Made by a program: the position numbers and the translations under genes
Source of the DNA: Chara braunii
Lineage: Eukaryota; Streptophyta; Charophyceae; Charales; Characeae
Assembly: GCA_003427395.1 (NCBI GenBank)
Contig: BFEA01000279.1
Span: 1,460,182 to 1,524,181, forward strand
DNA length: 64,000 bases
Reading direction: 5' to 3'
Shown: one piece after another, positions 1-12,327 of the stretch
Numbering within the stretch: the stretch's first letter is position 1
Layout: each line of letters opens with the position of its first letter
Notes under the pieces: model-generated
What the model was told of the DNA's origin: nothing
Database searches by the model: none
What the model saw: the letters and a program-made list of their open reading frames with translations, nothing else

Positions 1-540
1 TCCTCCTCCAATCACGATCTTTTTCCTCGTCATCATCGTCGTCGTCCTCCTCTTCCTACTCCTCCCCATCGCCGTCTTCTGCCTCCCCCTCCTCCTCCTC
101 CCCATCGCCGTCTTCTTCCTCCTCCTCCTTCTCCTCCCATAGCCGATCTTTCTCCCCCTTCTCCACCTCCTCCTCCTCCTCCTCCTCCTCCTTCTCATCC
201 CATAGCCGATCGTTCTCCTCCTTCTCCTCCTCCTCCTCGTCTCCTCCTCCTTTTTTTCTTCTTCCTCTTCATCCTCCTCCTCATCTTCGCCCGCCATATC
301 GTTCTCCTCATTTTCCTCCCCCTCCTCCCCTCCTCCTTTTCTTATTCTTCCTCGTCATCCTCCCGCTCATCTCTTCCCGCCATATCGTTCTCCTCCTTCT
401 CCTCCCCCTCCTCCTCTCCTCCTCCTTTTCTTCTTCTTCCTCCTCCTCCTCCCTCTGATCTTCGCCCACCATATCTTTCTCCTCCTTCTCCTCCCCCTCC
501 TTCTCTCCTCCTCCCTCTCCTCCTCTCCTCCCCCCCTAAC
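1..540. repeat. Polypyrimidine (TCC)-rich low-complexity tract
   Basis: The plus strand is almost pure C/T, made of TCC/TTC units with longer imperfect units of roughly 80 bp that recur around the words catatcgttctcctcc and catagccgat. No credible reading frame is present. A mirror-like polypurine/polypyrimidine tract of this length could form triplex DNA, which is inference. Confidence 0.9.
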
Positions 541-541
541 C

Positions 542-690
542 CCCCCTAACCACCCTAGACCTATACATATATCGAAAATATATATATATATATATATATA
601 TTCACGTTCGTTCGGTTTTCCGACCCGTTTACGTTCGGCGACCGAACGAAAACACCATGCTACGCAGCTCTACGTAGACTTCATGCAAAC
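542..690. repeat. (TA)n run and GC-rich palindromic segment
   Basis: A (TA)n stretch at about 575-602 is followed by a GC-rich segment reiterating cgttcg/cgaacg words and ending in ctacgcagctctacgtag. The ctacgtag/ctacgcag words resemble the termini of the MITE at 8386-8748. This may be one end of a related element, but no partner end or target duplication was found. Confidence 0.35.
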
Positions 691-1479
691 CCAACATTTT
701 TTTTTCTCTGGTTTTCACGAATCCTGTATTAAGTGTGGAGACCGTATTCCATGGGTTGTGACTTTCAAACGCTGTATACGTTTCTCTTACAACTATGTCT
801 CACAATGCTTAATTTTGAACATAATCAATAAGCTTACAATAAGAGAAAGGGATGGTGAGCAATCGAGTGAGGGGTTGGCGAGGACACGTGTCACCCTCAA
901 ACATCGTTTGTTACAAGGAAAGAACACGGAACTGGGAGCTTCACAATTCAACGTGAAACTAATGGAGGGATGAGACTACCTTTACATATGTGGGTTTTAT
1001 TTTTTGTATGATTGTGAGGTTCTTATGGCTTGGAGCATTGTTTTATTTCTAGGGCCCGGGATATCAGCAACAACCTGGAGTTGGGTAATTATTTGCCTTG
1101 CTATTTCTCAACCCGTTCAAGTGTTAGACGAGTTTTCTCTTCAAACTCCGTCTAATGGGATGTGAGTGAAACTGGCTAGGGATCCCTTGGATAATAGTTA
1201 TATTTTATTTTCCTTGGAAAGATGCATTCGACCGATAGATAATAACTCGCCATATAACTATGACCGAGAAAAGTGGTGAACTGTACTCACACCAACCCCG
1301 CAATCCTACCAGACTGTGCATCTAAGCCCCTGGCGACAATGGCAGTGCGTCTAACAAAGTGGTCGGTCGCAGGATCCCAGGCTAATGGCTATAAAACCTG
1401 CTCTACAAACAGACAGACATACATGTATATTGTGTGTGTGTTGTGATGTTCACTGTACACAAGTGCATTGACAAAAAAA

Positions 1480-1665
1480 GAGTGTGCTAAACTTCCCGTT
1501 GTGCTTTCACGTATGTCACATATGTGTGTGTTGTAAGTCTCCACCGGAACTGCGTCTATTCCACCTTTACAGGAAGATTCGAGTAAAGTTAACCCAACAA
1601 CATCTTTATGGAGCAACAACTTCTCTTTTACTGTGTCTCGCACGTACAAGCGTGCCTACATTGAT
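1480..1665 (+). repeat. Dispersed repeat, copy related to 37388-37600
   Basis: From the (TG)-rich end, tgttgtaag, attccacct, agattcgagt, cccaacaa, ctcttttact and gcacgtacaa occur in the same order as at 37388-37600. Both copies abut a TG/CA microsatellite. No coding potential is visible; the nature of the element is unknown. Confidence 0.6.
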
Positions 1666-1684
1666 TGTGATTAAAAAGGAAGGT

Positions 1685-2035
1685 GTGCTTCCGTACATTT
1701 CTCTTAAAATATTCTTACTCCTATTCATTTCACTTCATATTCTCGAATTATAATTAGTTTTTGTGTCCGTCCGTCATCATTTATCTTCCGATCTTCATAC
1801 TCCTTTTCATTTCACTTCATATCTTCAACTTACATGTAGTCTTTGTGTTTGTCTTTCATCTTTGTGCTGCTGTTCAGAAGACGGGGCGCAAATCGAAGGG
1901 GAGGTATACTTCCGTGTATATCTCGTCGGCTCTTCAATCTCTTCATTTCACTTTCGATCTTCAACTTATACATAGTCTTTGTGTCTGTCCTTTGTTTTCA
2001 CACTCCTGTTTATTTCTCTTCCGATACCTTGACCT
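1685..2035 (+). repeat. Imperfect tandem duplication
   Basis: Words such as catttcacttcatat, gatcttcaactta, and agtctttgtgt recur about 75-130 bp apart between 1715 and 2010. This is a degenerate local duplication in T-rich DNA. Open frames here are short and overlap in several phases, so I call no gene. Confidence 0.5.
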
Positions 2036-2099
2036 GACCTGCCCCTGCATGGATTCCTTTCAGAACATCGAGCTCAGTTTGAGTACATTGTCAAGGGAA

Positions 2100-4528
2100 T
2101 GATGAAGTTGACGGGCACGAATGATTGCACACTCACTAATGAAGACAATTGAAGCCGGCAATGGCTATGAGGGCATCTGCCTTCTTGCCTTCCATTCCGT
2201 TTGTCCTGAACAATACAATCATGAGATAACCACAATTAAACATCCCTACCTAAAGATAGCGCACACTGATAACATTCATGTTCATCGACTCCAACTGTGG
2301 TTGCGTGCCCACTGGTGAAAAATGGCAATCTCAGTCTGCCATCCCGTCTCTATTTCAACAGTTCAACTTGAATCATACGCACTCTACTTCTTTGTTGAAT
2401 ACAACTCACAACAGTGGAAAATGAGACGCCTTTGATTTGTTTTTTTTTTTGTGCGGTCGTAACTCACATCACCCACACCGCGGACCCTAAGCTAGTCACT
2501 ATGATGTTCAAACAAATAATTTCAACGTTCCAATACACTGGACTCACGTTCCAGTAGGTGCTGTTGTTTACTAATAGACAGAGCCTCCCTAGAAGTGGGA
2601 GTGGTGCTGGCTCCTATCAACACTTTTACCACCTGATCGAACTGTTTCAAAAAAAAAAAGAAAAAAAAAAGAGAAGTGACTCTTGTGGTAAAAGGCGCCG
2701 GTTTCATTTGGTGCATTCACGGATGGGTCTGATGCCTAAGACCCGAAAGTATGGATCTATTACTACCTCCTTGTATTCATGTTATTCCCCTCCCCCACCA
2801 ATGTAACCACTGCACGCTGCCAAACAGGTCCAGAAAGAAAAATTAAACACTCGCTAGTGGGACATGGCCCCAGAACTGAACACCCCAAGTGAGGAATGTC
2901 CCCGTTTATATAATTAAGAGGCTACTATAATAATAAGTTTTAGTTTTTTTGTCGTATATGTAGAATGAAGATCCTCCTAACACTTGGTACCCTTCAGAAA
3001 TCCCACTACAACAAAGTAACCTTCGGTTGTGTGAAAGAAAAAATGACAAAATTAAGGTGCAGTCACGATTTTAGTTTGAAAATGCACTTCACGCACAATT
3101 TTGCGAATGTTGTGCCAAAACACGGAAGATATTGAATGTATACAACCTATAAATTCATGGTCCAGTGGGGGTGCATTGTATTTGAGGGATGTCGGAAGTG
3201 GATTTTAAATTGAAATCGTCATTGGCCCCTAGTTACCCCCCCCCTCCCCCCAAAAAAAAAACAAAGGAGAAAAAATGATAAATCCCAATGCAGACGGATT
3301 CTATCTGGAAAGTGTAGGGAATAAATGGGGATGGTATCAAAAAATTTCAGACATGGAGGACAGAGGGCCAATGCAGCTCTACCTTGCACTTGGCAGTTGA
3401 GGAAATGGAGGACACTCCACAACCGTTGATGCAGTTAACGCAGATTCATGTAAGAGAAACTATTTTTTATTATAACAAAGCAACCCGAGTTAATGCTAAG
3501 GGTGCTGATATGAGTAGACACCACTAGCAGTCCCGAGGGGGCTCCATCTATTGGTGGGGAGCACTGTTGGAAAGTGGGTCCAACGTCCGTGAACATTATA
3601 AATTGTTTAACAAGGACTTTACATTTGATGACTAAAGGCTGATTTTTGCAACATTTGTGGTTGATTGCCTATATGACTGCTGAAAGAAGGTGCCATGCTA
3701 CATGAGATTAACTCCCAATTCATGTAGGCAATCAGTCCTCTCTCCCCCAGCCCCTACCCTTCAGCCCATAAGATCGATTCTGTATACTGCCCTTTTGCTC
3801 ATTTTCTCATTTGTTTCGGTGTTAGGTCTGCCTCTTCAGCCCACATCGTAGTCGCTAGATGAAAATGATGTAGTTAGATGTAGTTAGACGACTCCCTTTT
3901 GAGAACACTCCCATATTGAAAGACATGACTCGATAGGTTGGGTCTTCCTTAAGCCCGAAACCGTAGAACCCTCTCTTCCTATATCCCGTGGACCCGTGCC
4001 TATTGTTTGTTCCAATTCCAACTTTTTTCTCCTCTTCCTACTCCCCCCTCTTCCTCTCTAGCTTCTGTACCACCCTCTCTAGCTCCCATACCACCCCATT
4101 TCTACCAGACTGTTGGAAGGAGGGGGGAAGGGGTCTAGGAGGTCTTCAGATCTCATTCAAGTTGTGGCATCCATCTTTGTCCACACGTTAAAAACTACTC
4201 GATAGTCTTCGCTTGACCCTTTCTCCTCTTGATCTCTCTCTTGATCCTTGTTTTCTTTTATTCCTTTCCACCTTTCCTATCTTTCCCCATTTTTTCCCAC
4301 CAAGCCATCTTGCACTGAGGTCGTGTATTTTTTTGTCTATTCCCTGCCATGTGTGTGTAACGGATTTGTGCTTTGACATCTTCCCACTGTGTTGTTATCT
4401 GTCTTTGGATTTGCTATTGTATACTTTTTCTGAATTCTGGCCTTTCTAGTCTCACTCCTCCCATTTCATATGTGCAGCTGCGCCTCCAAAGCGCTCATAG
4501 TGATGCCCTACATCCCGATTTAAATATG
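2100..4528. other. No supported gene
   Basis: AT-rich intergenic DNA with A runs (2650-2670, 3250-3262). Frames are short and lack recognisable motifs. Nothing beyond low-complexity patches can be supported. Confidence 0.6.
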
Positions 4529-6571
4529 TTATAAGTGAGGTCGTCCGCCTGTTTTGAGGGCCATGTTTCTAATAGCAGTGCTCTTCAATACCATGGCCAG
4601 GGCGCCGCTCCTCCAAGCTCGTCCAAGACCTTGTCCCACCAACACCAGAGTCAAATTGCTCCTGGACATTTGTAGGAAAATGTATTCTATTGTTTCTCGC
4701 CTTTTTCTAGATGGGAATGGGCAGGAGCATAGCTTGCATCTGAGTAGAACCTGCCCACGTTGTTCCAATGATGCCCTGTCTATCAGCCAATCATTGGTTG
4801 GTAGGCAGCGGTGTTCCACCTACCATTGGAGGGAGGCCAATTTTGCGGGTTTCCTCTTGGTGAGCGGGAACCACTTGACCCTCTGAAGTGATTCCTTGCT
4901 GATGTTTATGTGTTTCATCCATCTAGCCTCTACCTAGTCTTGTAAGTTAGTCTTGGGATGTAGCACTATGTATTTTGACATTACTGTCATACTGTATAGT
5001 GTTCAATTGCACACCTTGCCCCTTCTGAATGAAGATGTCCACGACCATTTTATCGGTCAAAAGGTAACTGAGCAATTGGGGTTACACTGTTCGGAAGAAA
5101 GACAACTCATTTATCCCCTACCTCGAACACTCTGATTCGTGACAATTCAACTTTTTGGTAACATTCTGTCTCTTCAAGTGTGGGCTATGCAAGGTATTCA
5201 AGTTGTCGTTGCCTATTTTGAATATATCTGCAACCACCGGCATATTTGGGCTGAAATATACTATATTGCCTATCTCCCCTGGATAGCCAGGGATTTGCAC
5301 CCGGAGGATTCCTGCAAAGGGGGTCCCTTAGACTATATTTTCCACCAGATCAGGGGGATCCGTTCTATTACGTCCTCAACTGCAGTCTCCAATTTATGGC
5401 CTTATCTTTGTTTTTGCGTAAGTAGGTCCCGATCGATTCTGTCCATTCTGGCTCGATCCCAGATATCTCTTATACTTAGTACATTCCTCTTCACCCACAC
5501 ACGCCACAGGGAGTCCGCATAGTGGAGGACCTGACTCTGGCATCGTCAATTCTCCCATTCTAAAAAAGGGGCTGTCTTTCATAGTACATCGTTCATCTCT
5601 CTAGTTGGGTTTCGTTAGGTAGGGGGAAGTTTCTCTATGTCCTCAGTAGAGATGGCTTGAAGTGATCGTTCGACAAATCCTTCCTCGCCTGTTTCTTTGG
5701 AGAGCCCAGCGTGGAGTTTTGTTGTTGTGGGCGTACTCTCGGTATTGGTCATCCCCAGACCTGTTTTCTACCCATGTTAGTGGGTTGATATCTGCTGCTG
5801 TTTCAAGGGCAAGCCCAGAGATTTGTTCTAAGGTTAACCCCTTCCATGGGATATCGGGGCAGAACAAAAAGCGTTTTAGCCATTGTATGACATTGCCCTG
5901 GTTTGTGTTGCTGGGTCCATTATACCCAATTTCCCTTTGGCTTTTGGTTGAATTATGGATTGTCATGCAACCCTGTTGATCACCTTGTGTAATTTGTGGT
6001 CACCATAGGAACATGACTATCTGGCGTTACGCCAGATCAACGAAGGTTATTGGTCCTTCCACCCTGTCAACTTTTCTAGAGGCGGTTTGGATATCTATTC
6101 GTTATTCACTAATGACCTACCATTCGTTGATAATGAGATTTCAAACACCCCGATAGGGACTGTGTTGGGGAGCCATTTGACCCTCAGTTGCTCCGGAGGT
6201 CCGACACCTTGATGGTGAATCCACCATCCTAGGGTTTTGTTCCCCCAATTGACTCTTATGTCGAAGAGGGTGCAAACCTTCTTCATCATGTGTTGGACCT
6301 CCACCATCGATGAGTGCGACGTTGTCTAGGAAGGTCCAGTTAACATGGTCGTAAACTTTTTCAAAATTAATAAAAATTGTTGTTGCGTTGTATTTGGACT
6401 GTCCTGCAAGTTTGATGATTTCATGGACCGAAACGATATTATCTTGGATGTTCATTCTTTGATGAGGTCAGTCTAGGGAGGATGAATGATACCTGCTATT
6501 ACCTTGGCCATGCGATTGGCCAGTGTCTTTGCCACCATCTTACAGACCACCGTGAGGAGAGTGATAGGTCA
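4529..6571 (-). pseudogene. LINE (non-LTR retrotransposon) ORF2 3' half, segment A
   Basis: The minus strand encodes fragments of a LINE ORF2 in the expected order. At 6455-6300 there is a reverse-transcriptase block with DNIVSVHEIIK and TIFINFEKVYDHVNWTFLD, matching the finger/palm start of LINE RTs. At about 5970-5640 and 5582-5394 there are open segments that may be RT/connection remnants. At 4819-4529 a Cys-containing tail with RRETIEYIFLQ resembles the zf-RVT region that ends many plant LINE ORF2 proteins. The frame changes repeatedly and stops are frequent, so the copy is dead. It is 5'-truncated, continuing upstream (higher coordinates) as segments B-D. Family assignment rests on motif recognition only. 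Confidence 0.7.
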
Positions 6572-7003
6572 TTCAATGTTCGTCCAATTCTAAAATTTTC
6601 AGTTTTATTTGATAAGTTCCCGTCTAAATATGATCTTTTCCTTCTAACAACATCTATTTGTTCAAGATGGAATGAAAGTCTCGACAAGTTTATGAAATGT
6701 TTTAATTAAATTTTCATTCTACTACAACAAATATCTTCTAATTTAGATTGGATTAACTTATTTATGACAGAAAATCCTTACTTAGAATTACAGTCCAATT
6801 AAAATATTTTATAAACTCGTCCGGACTTTCATTCCATCTCTAGCGTACAGTCCAAATAAGAAGGGATACCCTGTTCTTGGAATGAAAGTTTGCAAGTAAG
6901 ATTAAAAAAATTAAAATTGGAATGACATTTTTTAAGATTGAATAAAAATTTAAAATTTAGATTATAATTTTTTTATAGAATGATTATTTAATTATGGAAA
7001 ATT
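6572..7003. mobile_element. AT-rich foldback insertion in the LINE
   Basis: About 430 bp of very AT-rich DNA interrupts the LINE. ggaatgaaagtc...aagtttatgaaat near 6669 is repeated inverted near 6800-6836 as ttataaactcg...gactttcattcc, giving a hairpin. A second copy lies at about 13130-13500 with the same words. No clear target duplication was read, so the class is unresolved; a MITE or foldback element is likely. Confidence 0.5.
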
Positions 7004-7852
7004 TTTCCGTTGAACTTTTTCAAAATCAATAAAAATGATTGTTGCATTGTATTTGGACTGTCCTGCAAGTTTGATGATTTCATGGACCGAAACGATGTTA
7101 TCCTGGATATTCATTCTTTGATGAGGTCAGTCTGGGAAGCATGGATGATGCCTGCTATTACCTTGGCCATGCGGTTGGCTAGTGTCTTTGCCCGCGTCTT
7201 ACATACCACCGTGAGGAGAGTGATAGGCTTATAGTTCCTAATGTTGGTGCTTTCTTCTTTCTTTTTTATATAGGAGCGTTTGAACCCCTTGTTCTACTAA
7301 GTCCCCCATTTGACCTATCACCCATATCACATGGTGTAGTCCATTAAGTAATGGGACATATTCGCCCATATCAACTCCCAAAATTCTTTAGGTAGGCTAT
7401 CAATGCGCGAGGTCTTTTCCTCTTCCATAAGCATTAATGTTGTCCATACCTCCTCTTTTGTTAGGGGCATCTCCAAGAAATCTTTACGTTGGTCTGTAAG
7501 CGCTCGGGAGAGCAGGTGTAAGAATATCTCGATTTCCACTAGTCTCTGCGTATGTTGCATATCTCCGTATTCGGATGTGAAAAACATTTAATAGAAGTCC
7601 CTTGCTATTTTCGTACATTGCGCTGTTCAGGTGTATGACAGTCCTTGTTGTTGGTTGGGGTCTTTCAATGCTTCTATAGTCGTTTGTCCTACTTTTGTCC
7701 TCGCCATTGCGAAGAACCTCGCATTCATTACTCCTTCCATCTTGTGCCTATGAAGTCTACCTCGAAACCCGATGCCTTGCCATCGGTGCTCCATGTGTCC
7801 TAGGACTAAGTTTCTAGTGCTTGGATTGCGTTGGCCAATTCTGTTAGTCAGG
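7004..7852 (-). pseudogene. LINE ORF2 fragment, segment B (duplicated)
   Basis: 7010-7229 repeats 6351-6570 almost exactly (offset 659 bp), so the RT block is present twice. Farther upstream on the minus strand, 7587-7327 encodes PLTKEEVWTTLMLMEEEK followed by DSLPKEFWELIW, the typical pre-RT stretch of LINE ORF2. Frameshifts and stops are present. 7212-7852 is itself duplicated as 7854-8870. The intact sequence ctccttccatcttg near 7731 is the empty counterpart of the MITE insertion at 8386. Confidence 0.7.
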
Positions 7853-8385
7853 CGAGGAGAGTGATAGGCCTATAGTTCCTAATGTTGGCGCTTTTTTTTT
7901 TTTTTCCATATATATATAGGAGAGTTAGAACTCCTTGTCCTACTAAGTCCTTCATTTGACTTGTCACCCACAGCGCATGGTAGTAGTCCATTAAGTAATG
8001 GGAGGTATTTCCCCACATCAACTCCCTAAATTGTTTTGGTAGGCTATCAATACTCAGGGTCTTTTCCTCTTCCATGAGCATTAATGTTGTTCATACCTTC
8101 TCTTTTGCTAGGGGCATCTTCAATAAATCTTTATGTTCGTCTGTAAGCGCTTGAGCGAGGAGGTGTAAAGATTCCTTGATTTCCACTTGTCTCTGCGTAT
8201 GTTGCATGTCTCCACATTCCGATGTGAAAAACATTTGGTAGAAGTCCCTTGCTATTTTCGTACATTCTGCTGTTGAGGTGTACGACAGTCATCGTTGTTG
8301 GTTGAGGTCCTTCAATGCTTCTATAGTCGTTTGTCCCACTTTTGTTCTCGTCATTGCGAAGAACCTTGCATTCATTGCTCCTTCC
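7853..8385 (-). pseudogene. LINE ORF2 fragment, segment C (duplicated)
   Basis: Second copy of the region in segment B. The minus strand encodes MLMEEEKTLSIDSLPKQF and NIRNYRPITLLA, the latter being the conserved RPI(S/T)LL motif of LINE RTs. A T-rich run at about 7892-7906 breaks the frame. It is interrupted at 8385 by a MITE and resumes at 8749. Confidence 0.7.
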
Positions 8386-8748
8386 TACGTAGCACTCTGT
8401 TCGCGTTAGGAGGCGAACGCGAACATGTTCACCCGAACAGGAACAAGGGCCCAAAACGCTCTGAATGCGAACATAAAAAATATTGTTTAAAAAAAAAGTC
8501 CTCACACAAATCTGAAAAATATGTATGTCATTTAGAATAACAACACAAGCAACGTTTGCCCTGGAGTCATGTTCAAATTCGTAACCAATCATGAGTTAAA
8601 AATAAAAAACCGAAGAAAATATATATATATTTTTTTATAGGAAAAAAACAATATCCGCCCGAATACAATTGAGAGTTGTTCGCGTGAACGTGCGAACACG
8701 TTCGCGCAAACGTCCAGGAATGCGAACACGTTCGCCGTGCTACGCAGA
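8386..8748. mobile_element. hAT-like MITE, 363 bp, 8-bp TSD ctccttcc
   Basis: The element is flanked by ctccttcc at 8378-8385 and 8749-8756. The unoccupied sequence is preserved at about 7731 in the older LINE duplicate. Termini are tacgtagcac and gtgctacgcaga, an inverted pair. The subterminal regions are GC-rich and reiterate gttcgcg/cgcgaac, while the centre is AT-rich with the family core (caacgtttgccctgg near 8542). It has no coding capacity. An 8-bp TSD is typical of hAT transposons, so the class is inferred from that. Confidence 0.8.
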
Positions 8749-8995
8749 CTCCTTCCATCTTGTCCCTATGGAGTCTAGCTCGGAACCCGATACCTTGCCA
8801 TCGGTGTTCCAAATGTCTTAGGATATGAGTTTCTAGTGTTTGGATTGTGTTGGCCAATTCTGTTAGTCGGGCGGTATCACCCATGATATAATCCTCTTGT
8901 TGTTGGAGTTGTAATCGCTGTTGTAATTCAATTTCTTCTGCGTGGTGCTGTGCCGCATAAAGTTTTGAGCATTCATTGCACTTGCGACCGAAAAA
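8749..8995 (-). pseudogene. LINE ORF2 fragment, segment D
   Basis: Continuation of segment C beyond the MITE. The minus strand encodes IMGDTARLTELANTIQTLE and a Q/E-rich helix before it, followed by HRWQGIGFRARLHRDKMEG. This lies in the linker between endonuclease and RT in LINE ORF2. No endonuclease motif is seen upstream, so the element is 5'-truncated or diverges near 9000. Confidence 0.5.
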
Positions 8996-8999
8996 TGAT

Positions 9000-9985
9000 C
9001 GATAGTTGTTGAAACATAGTATCTCATAACGAATCTGGTCCCTTTGTTTTTGAAAGAATAATCAAACCTCTTTTAGGGTTCCATTTCCGACCGGATAAAC
9101 CGTTCAGGTAGATTGAACTTCTTTTCTAAGCAGATTCCGAAAGAGTTATTTCCGGGTTCTTTCGGGGTTCGATTTCTGGCCAGATGAACCAGATGGTCCA
9201 GGGGTATCCAGATATTCGAAAAACAAATACAGGTTGTAAAAACTATATGTTCACGGTTATAGTTTTGACCATCAGGTGATGTAATTCATACCGTTTTCGA
9301 ATATCTTTAGTTATTTGCAAACTCTAATATTATAAGTTAGTAAAAACACAATGATATAATAATTATTAGTGATTATCATAATTGTTATCAAAGGTATCAG
9401 AGGTAGTATTTTAGTATCTCAAGTTAAAAGGTTATCTCTATTAGCTATTATACATTAAGCCACCACTACCCTCTCGGGCCTAAAATGGACTTTCCTGGCC
9501 ATACGGACCGGGTTCTTAGGGGGGGGGGGCGACCAGCAGGCACAGTCGGTCCGGGCCAAAAATTTTCAAGCGCGAAATTTGACGATTTTTCACACTTAGA
9601 CAAATTGGCAAAAAAATCTAAAAATTTGATATCCTTTAGATTAGGCCGTGATCTTTCCAAAAAAAAAAAAACAAACGAATTAGATTGTAAAGTAAATGCC
9701 GCGTTGTTTCGTCACATTCTCCATTTTTGCTACTCTACCACGTATGGGCCAAGGGGAAATGACCCTACTTTCGCGATTGTTTGCGATCAGAAGAATGACC
9801 CAATAACTCTGAAAATTTGAGGGCCCGTAAATTTTGTCGTGGTCTTTACAGTAAAAATATTTAAAAAAATAATAATTATTATTTGAACCACGTAATCAAT
9901 CATGGGAGTAATTCAACGCGTTTTGAAATTTTGTCACTCCGCCAGTTCTCCCCACTTTACTATAAGTTGCCCCCATGGACCTGTG
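9000..9985. other. No supported gene
   Basis: AT-rich DNA without recognisable reading frames. A GC-rich patch at 9470-9560 with a G run (9521-9530) may be the end of a degraded element. Nothing else can be supported. Confidence 0.5.
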
Positions 9986-10118
9986 CTACCGGTTCCCCCT
10001 AATTTATGATGGCGGGGGTAGTGGTGGTTTAAAAGCATGCTATCGATATGTCCTACCGGTTTCCCTTAATTTATGATGGCGGGGGTAGTGGTGGTTTAAA
10101 AGCATGCTATCGATATGT
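9986..10118 (+). repeat. Tandem duplication, period 67 bp
   Basis: Two near-identical 67-bp units start at 9986 and 10053. Each runs from ctaccggttyccy through ggcgggggtagtggtggttt to gctatcgatatgt. Only a few bases differ, so the duplication is recent. Confidence 0.9.
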
Positions 10119-10352
10119 GGGCATTGGTCATCGACTTTTGACCATTTTGTTTTAATATCTATGAAGGTATCTTTCACTAACTACAATTTTTTTTTTTAAC
10201 CCTAAGCAAAATCGCCTTAATACCACGAAGCAATTATTTTTTTTTTGAATAATGAAAACAATCTTCAACTATTTAAAATAAATCTTAAGAAAATAAGGTT
10301 TAGATACTGTATGGTATTGCAGTTCTTGTAAACCCAAGGCAAAAGGCGAATA

Positions 10353-10629
10353 TTTATGCCCATCGTTTAAATATAATAACTGTATAAATGAAATACAATA
10401 TAATATCATGTTTCACAAGTACGAGTTTAGTCAAAAACATTTGTGAGCAATTAAATATATGTCGATTATATAACAATCTATTAGACTAAGATTATGCCCA
10501 TCGTTTAAATATAATAACTGTATAAATGAAATACAATATTTTATCATGTTTCACAAGTACGAGTTTAGTCAAAAACATTAGTAGGGAATTAAATCTACTA
10601 TCGATTATGTAACAATCTATTAGACTTAG
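10353..10629 (+). repeat. Tandem duplication, period about 138 bp
   Basis: Two units start at about 10355 and 10493, each with tatgcccatcgtttaaatat, acaagtacgagtttagtc and acaatctattagact. Both are AT-rich. No coding role is seen. Confidence 0.9.
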
Positions 10630-10867
10630 TTTATGATATATTATATTTATAATTTTAATTTTAATTCTGCATTTATGACATAAAAATAAATTACAATAAA
10701 GCGACCAATGATTTAACTAAACCTTCATCCAAATGCGATTGACAAATTTATTGAAAGAGTTTGTTAAGAGTTCAGTCATATTTGTTTTACGTACATATCC
10801 TTCTTGATACAATCTTTATCTTGACTTTTAACAATAGAAAAAAAATTCCAGAATTAAATAGTATTCC

Positions 10868-11029
10868 ATAATATCCTAGGCTACCAAAGTGGCTGGGATC
10901 CACTTGCTTGGCCGGGCCAAAAAAAAATAAATAATAATTATTATTATTATTATTAAAATTTTTATTTAGGTTATTAATGGTCCGGAGACCGGACGTCTCC
11001 CCGGACGTCTCCCCCATACGTTCGGTACC
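10868..11029. mobile_element. Partial MITE end(s), GC-rich palindromic
   Basis: cctaggctaccaaagtggc near 10876 matches the terminal sequence of the elements ending near 12595 and 62150 (ggtagcctagg). It is followed by an A/T run and then a GC-rich patch at 10978-11014 reiterating ccggacgtctcc. This appears to be one or two partial elements into which the 11038 element inserted. Confidence 0.45.
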
Positions 11030-11037
11030 CCTGTGAC

Positions 11038-11807
11038 CAGGGTTGATAGCGTTCGGGACGGGCCGAACACCCGAACCCGAACGCCCGAACGTACGGGACC
11101 CCCTCGGAAGGCGCTCGGGCATTCGAGCCAGACGCGAAAAAAAAAATAAAAATAAAAATAAAAAAAATTCAAACGATTCCAAAAAATGAATATATTATGG
11201 AAAAAAATAAACTCAACAACATTTGCCTGGGCACTACATCCAAATTCTTTACCAAATTTTAATTAAAAATAAAATACAGAAAATAAACACTATGATAAAA
11301 ATAAAAAAAAATAAAAAGAGAATTAAAATGAGTCAGTGCGCCAGCACCTTTTCGACAACGCCATCTTTGCCCGTTTTTAATTATTTTTTGGCATTGAAAA
11401 ATGCCGTGGAAATTAACAGATATGTAGTTTACATAATCAGTAACTCATTAAAAGTTTTTCAAAAAATTATAATTTTTTTTAGACCCCGAAATAAAGTAAA
11501 AACAAAAAGGCAAAAGTGAAAAAAAACAAAATAGTGAGTGGGCAAGCACGTTTTGACACCCCCATCTTTGATGATTTTTAATGTTTTTTTGGCGTATCAG
11601 AATGACTTCAAAATGTATAGGCGTGTAGGTTACATCATACAGAACTCACAAAAAAACCGTCAGAAAAAAAAACGTATTTTTAGGCCTCGAAAACGTTTTT
11701 GGCGGGGGCCAAACCTAAAGGTGTTCGGCCCCTGAACGGGACTCCGAAACGCGCGAACGTTCGGGGGCCAGCCCGGGGGCCCCCGAACATTCTGTCAGGT
11801 AACCCTG
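11038..11807. mobile_element. hAT-like MITE, 770 bp, 8-bp TSD cctgtgac
   Basis: Exact 8-bp duplications cctgtgac flank the element at 11030-11037 and 11808-11815. Termini are cagggttgatagc and tcaggtaaccctg, so both ends are CAGGGTT. Subterminal DNA is GC-rich with many gttcggg/cccgaac words. The AT-rich interior has the family core (caacatttgcctggg near 11217) and a segment with gacacccccatctttgatg. It belongs with the elements at 15858-16636 and 39155-39561. No transposase is encoded. CAGGG-type ends and 8-bp TSDs are characteristic of hAT elements. Confidence 0.85.
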
Positions 11808-12089
11808 CCTGTGACACTAAATAATATTAAAATAAGTAAATAAAAATGACAGTGTTGCGCATGCCCTAGAGAGCCCCCAAAAACATGTTCAAATTTTTCT
11901 GAGCATTTGGTGATAGGGTGGTATTTGGGGTTGGGGGGTGGGGTCTGAGGGGTTTTGGTGGGGATAGGAGGGGTAATGGTGGGGATTAGAATCTTTGAAG
12001 ATTTTCATTGTTTATTCTACTAGCCCAAATGAGCCAAAAATTTTGTGGCATATACGTTATGCAAGGTGAAAGCCACACAATCTTTTTCA

Positions 12090-12327
12090 AAAAAAAATAT
12101 GTTTTTTTTTTTTTTTTTTTTTTTACGGTAGGTCGGACATGCCTTGTCCGGTCCAACGTTCAACCAGACGTCTGGTCGGACATCCCGGATGGTCTGGGGG
12201 TTTCCGGACGTCAGATCAGGTAACCTTATTTTTTATTTTAAATGTGGTAAAAAATTTTGATGTAACCCTGAGGCAAAAGTTGTTCAATTTATTATTTTGC
12301 ATAACAAAGTTTTTTTTTGGATTTTTT
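12090..12327. mobile_element. hAT-like MITE fragment, inverted core
   Basis: A T run is followed by a GC-rich patch (12130-12220) reiterating gtccgg, cggaca and ccagacgtctgg. Then comes the family core in reverse (ccctgaggcaaaagttgttc at about 12265). It abuts the element at 12328. Its own ends were not resolved. Confidence 0.5.
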
